From UBA7957 sp965222695 (GTDB lineage Bacteria > Pseudomonadota > Gammaproteobacteria > Granulosicoccales > Granulosicoccaceae), in assembly GCA_965222695.1 (NCBI GenBank), contig OZ244967.1:2046001-2110000 (forward strand): 64,000 nucleotides of DNA, in the 5' to 3' direction. Below, piece by piece: positions 9,273-18,107 of the stretch. The first letter of the stretch is position 1; each line of letters starts with the position of its first letter. The notes below the pieces were generated by a model. The model saw nothing but the letters and a program-made list of their open reading frames with translations, searched no databases and was not told the origin of the DNA. The translations under genes were made by a program, and so were the position numbers.

Positions 9273-10262
9273 ATGGTGACAAAGAAAATAACGGCGGTTG
9301 AATTGGCGAAGCTCGCTGGGGTTTCTCATGCGACTGTGTCGCGTGCATTCAATCCCAACGGCACGGTCAGCCGTAAGACCCGCCAAAGAATTTTAGAACT
9401 GGCGAAGGAGCACGGTTACCAGCCGAACCGGATCGCGGCTTCCCTCAACCGGTCGAAATCCGGTCTTGTCGCCATCGTCGCCGCAAATGTGGATTTCTAC
9501 GAATCAGAGCAACTCGGGTACCTGACCCAAGAGATTCAATCGATCCGCATGATGCCCTTGGTTCTCAACTGCGGCCGCCACAATGACAGCAAGGAACTCC
9601 TGCAATTTGCCTCTTCCTATCAGGTCGACTACGCCATCATCTATGCGGATCTGGTTTCCAATGAAGACGTGCGAAAGATCTTCGGCGCCTCACGGCTGAT
9701 CCTCGTTCGCAACCGGACGGAGTTCGAGGAGGGGCAGACAACCGTCATCATTGACCCGAAAGACGCAATCGAGGAAGCGGTTGAGCACCTGGTCGGACAG
9801 GGGCGTCGTCATTTCATTTTTCTCAACGGCAAACTCACTATTGAAATGAACGCCCGCCGCAAGGCATGTTTCAGCGACGCCCTCGCTCGGCATGGGCTGT
9901 CCTTAGTTCACGAAGGGTTTGGCGATGGCCGCTACAATTCCGCCTACCGCGAAACGCAGGACGTACTGAAACGCTATCCGGAGGCCGACGCGATCATCGC
10001 ACACAACGACGCCATGGCATTCGGCGTATGCGATGCGCTGCGTGCCCTGGGCAAAGAAATCCCTCAGGACGTTGCGGTGGTCGGACATGATGGGCTGGAA
10101 CCCGCCTATTGGGACGCCTACGATATCAGCACAATTGCCCTGAACCATCAGGCATACGCACGGGCCATCGTTTCCAGGATCAAACAGTATGAATCCGGTA
10201 GCGGCGAGGAGTCCGAACCCATAGTCTTCAAGCCGGTCTACCGTAAAGGCAGCACGACCTGA
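9273..10262 (+). CDS. LacI family transcriptional regulator
   Basis: A 329-residue repressor-type protein. The N-terminal helix-turn-helix reads ITAVELAKLAGVSHATVSRAF with the hinge LAKEHGYQPNRIAASL, followed by a periplasmic-binding-protein-like effector domain (residues about 62-325) with the usual DAIIAHNDAMAFGV and DVAVVGHDG blocks. It is divergent from the importer operon and is very likely its local regulator through the twin palindromes between them. The effector should be the imported compound or its breakdown product. A Shine-Dalgarno-like AAGGAAGC precedes the ATG. Confidence 0.92.
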   Translation: MVTKKITAVELAKLAGVSHATVSRAFNPNGTVSRKTRQRILELAKEHGYQPNRIAASLNRSKSGLVAIVAANVDFYESEQLGYLTQEIQSIRMMPLVLNCGRHNDSKELLQFASSYQVDYAIIYADLVSNEDVRKIFGASRLILVRNRTEFEEGQTTVIIDPKDAIEEAVEHLVGQGRRHFIFLNGKLTIEMNARRKACFSDALARHGLSLVHEGFGDGRYNSAYRETQDVLKRYPEADAIIAHNDAMAFGVCDALRALGKEIPQDVAVVGHDGLEPAYWDAYDISTIALNHQAYARAIVSRIKQYESGSGEESEPIVFKPVYRKGSTT

Positions 10263-10412
10263 ACATACGGACAACGGACAACGGACATAGTGACCGTCCT
10301 AAACACCTGGTGCCATAAGACGAAATGGCTACATTTGTGGTTTGAAGGAACTCTCCAAGCGCACAACATTCGTCATGGTCAGCCAGCAGATCAACAAAGG
10401 TTTTGATAAGTC

Positions 10413-11807
10413 TTAACGCTCTGGCCCCGGCCAGTGAATATGGTGGGTATCAATCACAAAGGGGTGAGCATGGCGCACCTCTTTGTGACGATGTTCGTGA
10501 ACATGGGGTTCCGGCCCTTCCCAGCCTTCATGGTCATGATCATGATGCTTGTCATTATGGGTATGAGGATGGTCATGGGAATGAGCATGATGAACATGTT
10601 CAACCACCACCGGATCACTGGTCGGCCACAGTTTTAAAGCCCAAAGCGTCATAAAAAATGCCACGCCGGCCAAAATCGAAAAGGCTTGAGATAACCCGAT
10701 CGTAGCCCCAAGCCATCCAGCAAGGCCATATGCCAAAAACCATGCCCCATGTGATAAGGCAAAGTTCGCACTGAAATAGGCCGCGCGATCCCCCTCATTT
10801 GTTGAGCGGGTGACAACACGCGCCGCAGGAGTTTGAATACACGACCAGCCAACACCTAGAACAAACCAGACCCCGGCAATACCCATTAACCCCGGTAAGG
10901 TCATACCAACCAGAAGAGCTAAAACAATCAGACTTCCCCCAAAGACCATCAAGGGACGATCAGGCCAGTTCTTCAAAAGTTTAGGGAGGTAAAGGGCAAC
11001 CAGCATGGACCCGGCGCCGGAGGCCATCATAATATAGGCTGTTTCGCTTTCTCCCAGCCCCAGATGAGAGCGCACATAAACAACCGAATTCACAATTACC
11101 ATGGCCCCGCCACAGGCAACGGCAGCATGAAGTGCAAGCAACCCCCTGAGGCGCGGTGTTTTCAAATAGGCCCTGATACCAAAACTGACATTGTGCCAAA
11201 CAGATTTCTCACGCTCAACAAGCGCAGCAGACGGCAAGACCGTCAACAGAACCAACACTGCAGAAAACAGGAAGGTTACACCGTTCAACTGAAACAGAAC
11301 ATCAAAGCTCCAGAACCCCAATAACAAGGCGGCGATACTCGGGCTTAACATATTCTCCAGGTCATAGGCCAGACGTGAATAGGAAAGCGCTCTGGTATAT
11401 CGTTCTTCATCAGGCAGGATATCAGGAATGATGGATTGAAAGAGTGGAGTAAAACAGGCTGAACACACATTCAGCAAAAAAATCACCCCGTAAAGCTGCC
11501 ATGCTTCATTCAAAAACGGCAACGTCAGAATCAAGCCCGCACGAACAACATCCAATAATACAAGCGTTGCCTTGCGCGGTAAAAGATGCGCAAAGCCCCC
11601 TGCAATCGGGGCAACACAGACATAAGCCACCATCTTCAAGGCAAGTGCTGTTCCCAGGACCTGGCCTGCATTGTCTCCGGCAATTTCAAAGGCAAGCAAA
11701 GCCAGGGCAATCGTTGTCAGCCCAGTGCCCAACAATGAGGTTACCTGTGCCAGAAACAAATTCCGATAGACCGGATCTTTCAGTGGTGAGGCAACAGATT
11801 GGATCAT
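10413..11807 (-). CDS. MFS exporter with His-rich C-terminal tail (NreB-like)
   Basis: A 464-residue major facilitator with about 12 membrane segments over residues 1-395 and a cytoplasmic tail of about 70 residues holding 21 histidines, many as HxH or HH pairs. The N-terminal block DPVYRNLFLAQVTSLLGTGL matches an MFS branch that includes the nickel exporter NreB, which also ends in a His-rich tail. I infer efflux of Ni2+, Co2+ or Zn2+. The tail may bind or sense metal. No metal regulator gene sits beside it. It lies just outside the G+C-rich cassette and its codon use is less G+C-biased. Confidence 0.7.
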   Translation of the reverse strand: MIQSVASPLKDPVYRNLFLAQVTSLLGTGLTTIALALLAFEIAGDNAGQVLGTALALKMVAYVCVAPIAGGFAHLLPRKATLVLLDVVRAGLILTLPFLNEAWQLYGVIFLLNVCSACFTPLFQSIIPDILPDEERYTRALSYSRLAYDLENMLSPSIAALLLGFWSFDVLFQLNGVTFLFSAVLVLLTVLPSAALVEREKSVWHNVSFGIRAYLKTPRLRGLLALHAAVACGGAMVIVNSVVYVRSHLGLGESETAYIMMASGAGSMLVALYLPKLLKNWPDRPLMVFGGSLIVLALLVGMTLPGLMGIAGVWFVLGVGWSCIQTPAARVVTRSTNEGDRAAYFSANFALSHGAWFLAYGLAGWLGATIGLSQAFSILAGVAFFMTLWALKLWPTSDPVVVEHVHHAHSHDHPHTHNDKHHDHDHEGWEGPEPHVHEHRHKEVRHAHPFVIDTHHIHWPGPER

Positions 11808-11917
11808 ACGTTTGATTTTATATCATTGGTAGCTCTGTTTCTTCATAATACCGCCTGCCGGCCCGAAGGAAACAAACCATTCAAAATGGATTGAACCCCT
11901 TTCCGGGAGAAAGCTGA

Positions 11918-12079
11918 TCAGCTAAAGAATTGATAAGAGTTCAGTATCGCAAGGGGCGTGACCACCAGGGCAAAAGTCACCGCAACGCTGGTGTGAAAGC
12001 TCCACAGGTTCAACCTGCAAGACATGCCGTAGTGTAAAATGAGCAGCAGGGTCAGTATGATAAACAGAGACATCGTCAT
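11918..12079 (-). CDS. Possible small membrane protein
   Basis: A 53-residue frame starting MTMSLFIILTLLLILHYG with two hydrophobic stretches. No good ribosome-binding site is visible. A longer version back to 12232 would translate through an imperfect palindromic repeat and is not credible. It may be a real small membrane protein or the remnant of a larger gene; the N-terminal membrane segment of FadE-type acyl-CoA dehydrogenases has a similar look. I cannot assign a function. Confidence 0.25.
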   Translation of the reverse strand: MTMSLFIILTLLLILHYGMSCRLNLWSFHTSVAVTFALVVTPLAILNSYQFFS

Positions 12080-12173
12080 GGCATTGAGTATGCCATAAGT
12101 CGGCTTAAAGGAAATCGGTGGCCCGCGATTCTGTGAACCGTGTTGATTTATAAATGTATCGAATCCACCGATC

Positions 12174-12196
12174 GTGGGAGCGAGGCCCCTCGCGAC
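12174..12196. repeat. REP-like palindromic sequence
   Basis: A GTGGGAGCGAGGCCCCTCGC core forms a hairpin (GCGAGG/CCTCGC) with the leading GTGGGAGC tract typical of gammaproteobacterial REP elements. A relative with the same architecture, read on the minus strand as GTAGGAGCCGGCCCGCCCC, lies at 29262-29286. Both are intergenic or at gene edges. Confidence 0.45.
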
Positions 12197-12272
12197 AGAG
12201 GCTTGATCTATCGGTGTTCGCTTGCGGGGCAAGCTACGGGTGCCGGCCCGGGGGTGCGATGGATTAATCGGG

Positions 12273-13034
12273 CTATTGCTTTAATCTATACCCCGTCTTG
12301 AACATCCACCAGACTATCGCAATGCAGAGCGCCAGAAATACCAATATCATAAACAGGCTTAAGCCCATACTGACATCAGAGACTTCAAAGAAACTCCAGC
12401 GGAATCCGCTGATCAAGTATAAAACCGGGTTGAACAAAGTGACTGTCTGCCAAAACGGGGGCAGCATATTGATTGAATAAAAACTGCCACCCAGGAAAAC
12501 CAAGGGTGTAATGACCAGTAACGGGATGAGTTGAAGTTTTTCGAAACTGTCAGCCCAGATGCCGATAATAAAACCGAGCAAGCTGAAGGAAATACAAGTC
12601 AGAATGAAAAATGCGAGCATCCAGAACGGATGAGCGATTTGCAGATCGACAAATAAACCTGCGGTAATCAGTATAATCGTGCCGATGATCATGGACTTAC
12701 TGGCAGCCGCGCCGACATAACCAAGCAATATTTCGAAAAAGGACACAGGCGCGGATAAGACTTCGTAGATTGTCCCGGTGAAACGGGGGAAATAAATACC
12801 GAACGATGCATTGGAAATACTTTGTGTCAACAGAGACAGCATCATCAGGCCCGGAACGATAAACGCCCCGTAGCTGACACCTTCTATTTCCTCTATTCTT
12901 GATCCTATGGCCGAGCCGAAAACGATGAAATAGAGCGATGTCGATAGTACAGGGCTTGCAATCGTCTGCAATAAAGTGTTCCAGGCTCTGAGCATTTCAA
13001 ATTTATAGATAACTTTGACGGCGTGAAAATTCAT
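12273..13034 (-). CDS. ABC-2 type transporter permease (YadH-like), second copy
   Basis: A 253-residue membrane protein with about six hydrophobic helices and the YadH C-terminal block TPLVFLGGSFYSINMLPPFWQ then FNPVLYLISGFR. It is clearly related to the permease at 150-926 but diverged throughout, so this is an old duplication or separate acquisition. Its ATG overlaps the ATPase stop by four bases. It should form an inner-membrane exporter with that ATPase. The substrate is unknown. Confidence 0.85.
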   Translation of the reverse strand: MNFHAVKVIYKFEMLRAWNTLLQTIASPVLSTSLYFIVFGSAIGSRIEEIEGVSYGAFIVPGLMMLSLLTQSISNASFGIYFPRFTGTIYEVLSAPVSFFEILLGYVGAAASKSMIIGTIILITAGLFVDLQIAHPFWMLAFFILTCISFSLLGFIIGIWADSFEKLQLIPLLVITPLVFLGGSFYSINMLPPFWQTVTLFNPVLYLISGFRWSFFEVSDVSMGLSLFMILVFLALCIAIVWWMFKTGYRLKQ

Positions 13035-13957
13035 GATTCGGGATGCACCAGGTTTACGAAAATTTCTTCCAGCGAGCTTTGCTTGGAATTGAGGTCCTTC
13101 AAGGACAAGCCGGCGTCGCTGATCGCTTGCAGCAGCGCGGTGATACCTGTGCTTCTGGCCTGGGTATCATAGGTATAGGTCAGGGTGCAGCCGCTGGCTG
13201 ACAGCTCCAAGTCCCATTGATTCAGGCTGGACGGAAGCTCGCTCACCGGCTCTTTGAGTTCAATTTCCAATTGCTTCTTACCCAACTCATGCATCAATGA
13301 ATCTTTGTTATCGACCAGCAGAATCTCACCCTTGTTGATCACCGCCACCCGATCGGCGATTTCTTCCGCTTCTTCGATATAGTGCGTGGTCAAAATAATA
13401 GTGACACCGTTCTTGCGCAAGCGCTCCACGATACGCCACATATCTTTACGCAACTCCACATCCACTCCTGCCGTCGGCTCATCCAGAAATAAAATCCTCG
13501 GTTCGTGTGACAAGGCTTTGGCAATCAGAACCCGACGTTTCATACCACCGGAAAGTGTCATCAATTCGTCGTCTTTTTTATCGCTGAGTGACAAGTCCTC
13601 CAGCAGTTGAAGAAGAAACTCGGGGTTGGGCTTTTTGCCGAACAAGCCGCGGCTGAAATTGATGGTGTGCCACACCGTATCAAATGCACCGAGTGTCAGC
13701 TCCTGCGGTACCAGGCCGATCAGTTCTCGGGTTTTACGGAAATTCCTGATATTGTCGTATCCGGCGACGCTAATTTGCCCGGAAGTCGGCGTCACAATGC
13801 CGCAAATGGTCGAGATCAGAGTGGTCTTGCCTGCCCCGTTCGGGCCCAGCAAGGCCAGAATTTCCCCTTGCTCGATGTCAAGGTTCACGTCCTTGAGCGC
13901 ATGATGCCCGGTGGCATAGGTCTTATACAGATTTCTGACGGAAATGATTGCTTGCAT
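13031..13957 (-). CDS. ABC transporter ATP-binding protein (YadG-like), second copy
   Basis: A 308-residue ATPase with Walker A GPNGAGKTT near residue 40, signature LSGGM (MTLSGGMKRRVLIAKAL), Walker B LFLDEPTAGVD and TTHYIEEAEE. The C-terminal 85 residues form the accessory domain seen in exporter ATPases. It has the same order and coupling as 923-1840, and it and its permease face the same way as that pair across the inserted-looking cassette. Confidence 0.87.
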   Translation of the reverse strand: MQAIISVRNLYKTYATGHHALKDVNLDIEQGEILALLGPNGAGKTTLISTICGIVTPTSGQISVAGYDNIRNFRKTRELIGLVPQELTLGAFDTVWHTINFSRGLFGKKPNPEFLLQLLEDLSLSDKKDDELMTLSGGMKRRVLIAKALSHEPRILFLDEPTAGVDVELRKDMWRIVERLRKNGVTIILTTHYIEEAEEIADRVAVINKGEILLVDNKDSLMHELGKKQLEIELKEPVSELPSSLNQWDLELSASGCTLTYTYDTQARSTGITALLQAISDAGLSLKDLNSKQSSLEEIFVNLVHPES

Positions 13958-14376
13958 TTGTTTATTCTTACTTTGAGAAGCGGGTGAAAAGCCACATCAG
14001 ATTCTTGCAGCTTGCAAATCTGACATTTAAAGAAAGTTATGGTGGTAAACCGCTTTTTTCAAGCGTTCGGAGAAAAGCTCCCGCACTAGCGCATCATTCT
14101 CATCTATGCCTGCGGTAAAAACCAGAACACAGTGTTACCGAGACATATAAGCAAATACTATAGATGCGAGCCATACTCGAACAACACTTCGGATTCGTAC
14201 TTTGCGGCGCGGCAAGCCCGACAATATTAACCCGGAAGGCAGAGGCAGACCCTCCGAAACGCAGTAGGTCCGGCCGATTCTTAACCTCCTTGTGGATAGT
14301 GAGTCTCTTTCCGTATCTATGCTATTTTCGCTGATCAAGCCTGCTGAGCATGATAAAAATATCCGGAGGAATGTCC
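13958..14376. other. Intergenic region upstream of soxB
   Basis: About 420 bases between the divergent ABC ATPase and soxB must hold both promoters. I see no clean sigma70 pair at normal spacing; a TATGCT at 14318-14323 could be a minus-10 box for soxB. The minus-strand open frame here has no family features. No strong palindrome was found. Confidence 0.3.
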
Positions 14377-16155
14377 ATGTCACTTTCGCGTCGAGAATTT
14401 CTGCATACACTAAGCCTGGCCGCCGCTGCCGGAATGTTCCCCGGCTCCGTATTTGCCGCAGCCAAGGAATCGTCCGAACTTTATACCGTTCCCGAGACCG
14501 GCAATGTCCGATTGCTGCACATCACCGACTCTCACGCTCAGCTTTTGCCGATTTACTTCCGGGAACCGAATGTCAATCTGGGGCTGGGTGGAGCCATAGG
14601 CAAGGCACCGCACCTGGTCGGCGATCAATTATTACAGCGTTTTTCGATCCCGGCGCAGGGTGAACTGGCACACGCCTATACCTACCTCGACTATCAGCAG
14701 GCAGCGAAGAAATACGGCAAAGTCGGCGGTTTTGCTCACTTGAGAACCCTGATCAACAAGCTGCGCAATGATTATGGGCCTGACAAAACACTTCTTCTGG
14801 ACGGCGGCGATACCTGGCAGGGATCGGGTACAGCCTATAAAACCCGGGGCATGGATATGGTTGAAGCCTGTAACCTGCTCGGAGTCGATGTGATGACCGG
14901 TCACTGGGAATTCACCTACCTTGATGAGGAAGTGCTGAAGAATATCGGCGCCTTCAAGGGGGAGTTTGTCTGTCAGAATGTCAGAGTTAAAGAGGATGCC
15001 TTATTCGATTACCGTTTCGAGGATTTTGCCGACTTCAATGAGGACACGGGCCATGCGTTCAAACCATACACCATGAAAGAACTCGGTGGGGTACGGGTTG
15101 CAGTCATAGGACAGGCTTTCCCGTATACTCCTATAGCCAATCCGCAAAGGTTTATCCCGGACTGGACCTTCGGTATCAATGACAGCGATATGCAGGCCCT
15201 GGTCGACGAAGTCAGGGAAAACGAAAAACCGGACCTGGTGGTGGTTTTGTCGCACAACGGGATGGATGTCGATTTAAAAATGTCCTCCGTCGTAACCGGA
15301 GTCGATGTGGTGTTCGGCGGCCACACACACGACGGTGTACCCGCAGCCATAGAAGTAGAAAATTCCGGTGGAAAAACCTTAGTCACCAATGCCGGTTCGA
15401 ACGGAAAATTCGTCGGCGTGATGGATATGGATGTCAAAAACGGAAAAGTCCAGGGTTATGAGTATCGTCTGCTGCCGGTGTTTTCCAATCTGATCGAGCC
15501 GGACGCCGAGATGAGGGCGCTGGTTGAAAAAATTCGCGAACCCCACCTTGAATGGTTGAATGAGGAACTGGCGGTCGCGGAAGAAGTCATGTTCCGCCGC
15601 GGAAATTTCAATGGTACTTTTGATCAACTCATTTGCGACGCGCTCAAAGTCCAGCTGGATGCCCAGATTTCTCTATCGCCCGGATTTCGCTGGGGAACCA
15701 CGGTACTGCCGGGACAGGCCATCACTATGGAAAATGTTCTGGACCAAACCTGCATGACCTATCCGGAAACCTATGCCCGTGACATGAGCGGTGAGGATAT
15801 CAAACTGATTCTCGAAGACGTGTGCGACAATCTGTTTAATGAAGACCCCTATTATCAGCAAGGCGGCGATATGGTTCGTCTCGGTGGGCTCGATTATGTC
15901 TGCGACCCCACACAAACCATCGGCAATCGTATATCCGAGATGACGCTGGACAACGGCGAGAAAATCGATCCGGGGAAAAACTACAAGGTCGCGGGCTGGG
16001 CGACCGTCGGGTCGCAATCTCCGGGTGAACCGGTTTGGGACGTGGTTGCCGATTACCTGCGCGATCGTAAATCAGCCAAGCTGGAAAAAATCAATACGCC
16101 CAAGCTGAAAAACGTCGATGACAATCCCGGCATCTCGGATTATATGCAAAGCTGA
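14377..16155 (+). CDS. soxB: SoxB, thiosulfohydrolase of the Sox system
   Basis: A 592-residue periplasmic dimanganese enzyme that hydrolyses the sulfone group from SoxY-bound S-sulfonate as sulfate. I start at the ATG at 14377 because the Shine-Dalgarno GGAGGA ends six bases before it; the upstream ATG at 14371 abuts that site. The product then begins with a Tat signal (SRREFLHTL). Metal-site blocks are visible: HITDSHAQL, GGDTWQGSG, TGHWEFTY, LSHNGMD and GGHTHDG. The TGHWEFTY and QGGDMVRLGG blocks separate SoxB from ordinary 5-prime-nucleotidases. No soxAXYZCD lies in the window, so this copy is isolated, as in sulfur oxidisers with scattered sox genes. Confidence 0.95.
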   Translation: MSLSRREFLHTLSLAAAAGMFPGSVFAAAKESSELYTVPETGNVRLLHITDSHAQLLPIYFREPNVNLGLGGAIGKAPHLVGDQLLQRFSIPAQGELAHAYTYLDYQQAAKKYGKVGGFAHLRTLINKLRNDYGPDKTLLLDGGDTWQGSGTAYKTRGMDMVEACNLLGVDVMTGHWEFTYLDEEVLKNIGAFKGEFVCQNVRVKEDALFDYRFEDFADFNEDTGHAFKPYTMKELGGVRVAVIGQAFPYTPIANPQRFIPDWTFGINDSDMQALVDEVRENEKPDLVVVLSHNGMDVDLKMSSVVTGVDVVFGGHTHDGVPAAIEVENSGGKTLVTNAGSNGKFVGVMDMDVKNGKVQGYEYRLLPVFSNLIEPDAEMRALVEKIREPHLEWLNEELAVAEEVMFRRGNFNGTFDQLICDALKVQLDAQISLSPGFRWGTTVLPGQAITMENVLDQTCMTYPETYARDMSGEDIKLILEDVCDNLFNEDPYYQQGGDMVRLGGLDYVCDPTQTIGNRISEMTLDNGEKIDPGKNYKVAGWATVGSQSPGEPVWDVVADYLRDRKSAKLEKINTPKLKNVDDNPGISDYMQS

Positions 16156-16182
16156 TTTCCTCCCGGCGAAAACTGCAAAGTG

Positions 16183-16206
16183 AATGGGCATGAATTCATG
16201 CCCATT
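16183..16206. terminator. 24-bp perfect palindrome after soxB, probable terminator
   Basis: An inverted repeat with arms AATGGGCATGAA/TTCATGCCCATT starts 28 bases after the soxB stop and runs into TTTTG. It can fold into a GC-containing stem with a short loop, consistent with a weak intrinsic terminator. A protein-binding site upstream of the next gene is the alternative. Confidence 0.5.
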
Positions 16207-16235
16207 TTGAATCGAGGCCTCGGGGACAGACTGCC

Positions 16236-17237
16236 ATGCCAATTGCATTTCGTTTAAGCGGGTTTTACGCAAATCCTTCTTTCCGGTTGGAATTATTCGC
16301 CCTGCTGATGACTCTGACCGCCACCTTGGCCCATGCAGCACCATCGGACTACCCACCCGTTGATGTGGACATGAGACTTCAGCAGGTATCGGATCACTGT
16401 TGGTACGTCCAGGGAACAGTCGGCATTGCAACGGATAACGCCGGATTTATTTCCAACGCCGGCGTGATATTGACCGATGAGGGAATTGTTGTGTTCGATG
16501 CACTCGGCAGCCCCTCGCTTGCCGCCAAACTGGTCGGACTTATCAGTGACATTAGCGATAAACCCATCGTTAAAGTGATTCTCAGTCACTACCATGCGGA
16601 TCATATTTACGGGCTTCAGGTGTTCAAGGAGTTAGGCGCCGAAATAATCGCGCCGGAAGGTGTCTTCGAGTACATAGACTCCGAAGCGGCGGTGGAAAGA
16701 CTGGAAGAACGCCGCTTCTCGCTGGACCCCTGGGTTAACGAAACAACGAGAATCATACCCCCTGACCTTATACTCAAGTCCAGGGAATCCTTTTCCCTCG
16801 GAGGCGTCAATTTTCGAATTGATGTTATCGGCTCTGCCCATTCCGATGGCGACCTTACTCTCTACGTGGAAAATGATCGCGTCCTGTACTCCGGTGATAT
16901 CATCTTCGAGGGCCGGGTTCCTTTTCTCGGCAGCAACAATACGCAACACTGGCTGGAAACACTGCAACAACTGGAAACCGACAATCTTTACGCACTCATA
17001 CCCGGGCATGGCCCCGCAGCCACAAACCCTGCCAAAACCGTCTCCCTCACGCGTGAATACCTGGCCCATGTACGTCGGGAAATGGCAAAAGCCGTCGAAG
17101 AACTGATCCAATTCGACGAAGCTTATCAAGCAACCGATTGGTCTCGCTTCGAAAACCTGCCTGCGTTTGAATTTGCCAACCGCAGGAATGCATTTCAGGT
17201 TTACCTTTCGTTAGAAGCCGAAGCGGCCGCAGACTGA
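16236..17237 (+). CDS. SoxH-like metallo-beta-lactamase-fold hydrolase, exported
   Basis: A 333-residue MBL-fold protein with a long N-terminal signal region (hydrophobic part LFALLMTLTATLAHA, cleavage near residue 35). Zinc ligands are intact: HYHADH at residues 118-123, then the His in GSAHSDGD and PGHGP. The sequence type is that of SoxH and of the metallohydrolases found beside PQQ-dependent alcohol dehydrogenase systems. It follows soxB on the same strand by 80 bases with a palindrome between. The substrate is unknown for the family. The pqqBCD genes at 57610-59574 show that PQQ biology exists in the same genome segment. Confidence 0.8.
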   Translation: MPIAFRLSGFYANPSFRLELFALLMTLTATLAHAAPSDYPPVDVDMRLQQVSDHCWYVQGTVGIATDNAGFISNAGVILTDEGIVVFDALGSPSLAAKLVGLISDISDKPIVKVILSHYHADHIYGLQVFKELGAEIIAPEGVFEYIDSEAAVERLEERRFSLDPWVNETTRIIPPDLILKSRESFSLGGVNFRIDVIGSAHSDGDLTLYVENDRVLYSGDIIFEGRVPFLGSNNTQHWLETLQQLETDNLYALIPGHGPAATNPAKTVSLTREYLAHVRREMAKAVEELIQFDEAYQATDWSRFENLPAFEFANRRNAFQVYLSLEAEAAAD

Positions 17238-17306
17238 TCCGGCACTTCGGAAAAATATGGCCCGTCTGTTTTCCATTCTGATCAAAACCGATTTCGCAGA
17301 GTATCC

Positions 17307-18107
17307 TTAATCGTCGTGTGACAAACGGAATCTCAGGGACAGACAGGACATACCCCCATCGAGTTTAGCGCATTCGTAATTGTCAATTGTCCTCACGTTA
17401 AAACCTGCGCTACGGAGTACTGCGGATGTTTTTGGAAACCCCGCGGGCATAATAACGAACTGATTGAAGCGAACGCTATTGGCAGCCGCCTCTTCTCCTT
17501 TGGCCGTGTGGATCACCCTATATCCCTTAAAGCAGCCGGTTTTGTCGAGCCGGTGTGTTGACAGAATTGTATTTGTATCGAGCAATGCGCAGTCTGTTTT
17601 AAAATGCAGGACGGACTGGGGCGTCTTCACTTCGCGCAGGATGTAACCCCATTCTCCAACAATACTCCTTAATTCCGCTATACCGGCTTTATCCGTTCGC
17701 GCCGAACGTCCTACCAGGATTTCCTTTCCGGTCACTAAAATATCACCGCCTTCGATAGTGCCGGGGCCTTTGATCGCTCTGAGATTCTCAAAATGGTCAT
17801 TCAGAGTATTTTTCATGTATTGCACTTCTCCCATCCGGGTGGGTGCACCCGGGCGCATAAGAATTGCTCCTTCTGGCAATACGAGTGCTGTATCTTCCAC
17901 AAATACCGCATCCGGATAAGCTTCCAACGCCGGTAATTCAGTGATTTGAGCTCCCGCTTCCCTTAATGCGCTTATATACTCGGCATGATCACGGCACATC
18001 TGTGTATAATCCGGCGGTCCAAGATCTTCGGCGCGTAAGCCTTGCACGATACTTTTTCCGGGTTTTCTGACTATTGCATGGGTAAATCCGAACGATCGAT
18101 AAGTCAT
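17307..18107 (-). CDS. Dimethylarginine dimethylaminohydrolase (dimethylargininase)
   Basis: A 266-residue enzyme of the guanidine-modifying superfamily that hydrolyses N-omega-methylated arginines to citrulline plus dimethylamine or methylamine. The family pattern is clear: YPDAVFVEDTALV at 64-76, IEGGD at 118-122, His168 in VLHFKTD, and the nucleophile Cys255 in DGGMSCLSLRF. Length matches bacterial homologues (Pseudomonas aeruginosa DDAH, 254 residues). Its start overlaps the aminotransferase stop by four bases. An importer for cationic amino acids and a methylamine-dehydrogenase-like flavoprotein lie across the divergent promoter, which supports a catabolic role. Confidence 0.93.
   Translation of the reverse strand: MTYRSFGFTHAIVRKPGKSIVQGLRAEDLGPPDYTQMCRDHAEYISALREAGAQITELPALEAYPDAVFVEDTALVLPEGAILMRPGAPTRMGEVQYMKNTLNDHFENLRAIKGPGTIEGGDILVTGKEILVGRSARTDKAGIAELRSIVGEWGYILREVKTPQSVLHFKTDCALLDTNTILSTHRLDKTGCFKGYRVIHTAKGEEAAANSVRFNQFVIMPAGFPKTSAVLRSAGFNVRTIDNYECAKLDGGMSCLSLRFRLSHDD

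Noticed and set aside
11918..12232. 104-residue version of the small membrane protein
   Set aside because: Its first 50 codons run through a REP-like palindrome; only the short C-terminal part could be real.
14135..14410. 91-residue minus-strand frame upstream of soxB
   Set aside because: It overlaps the soxB start and Shine-Dalgarno region and has no domain or signal features.
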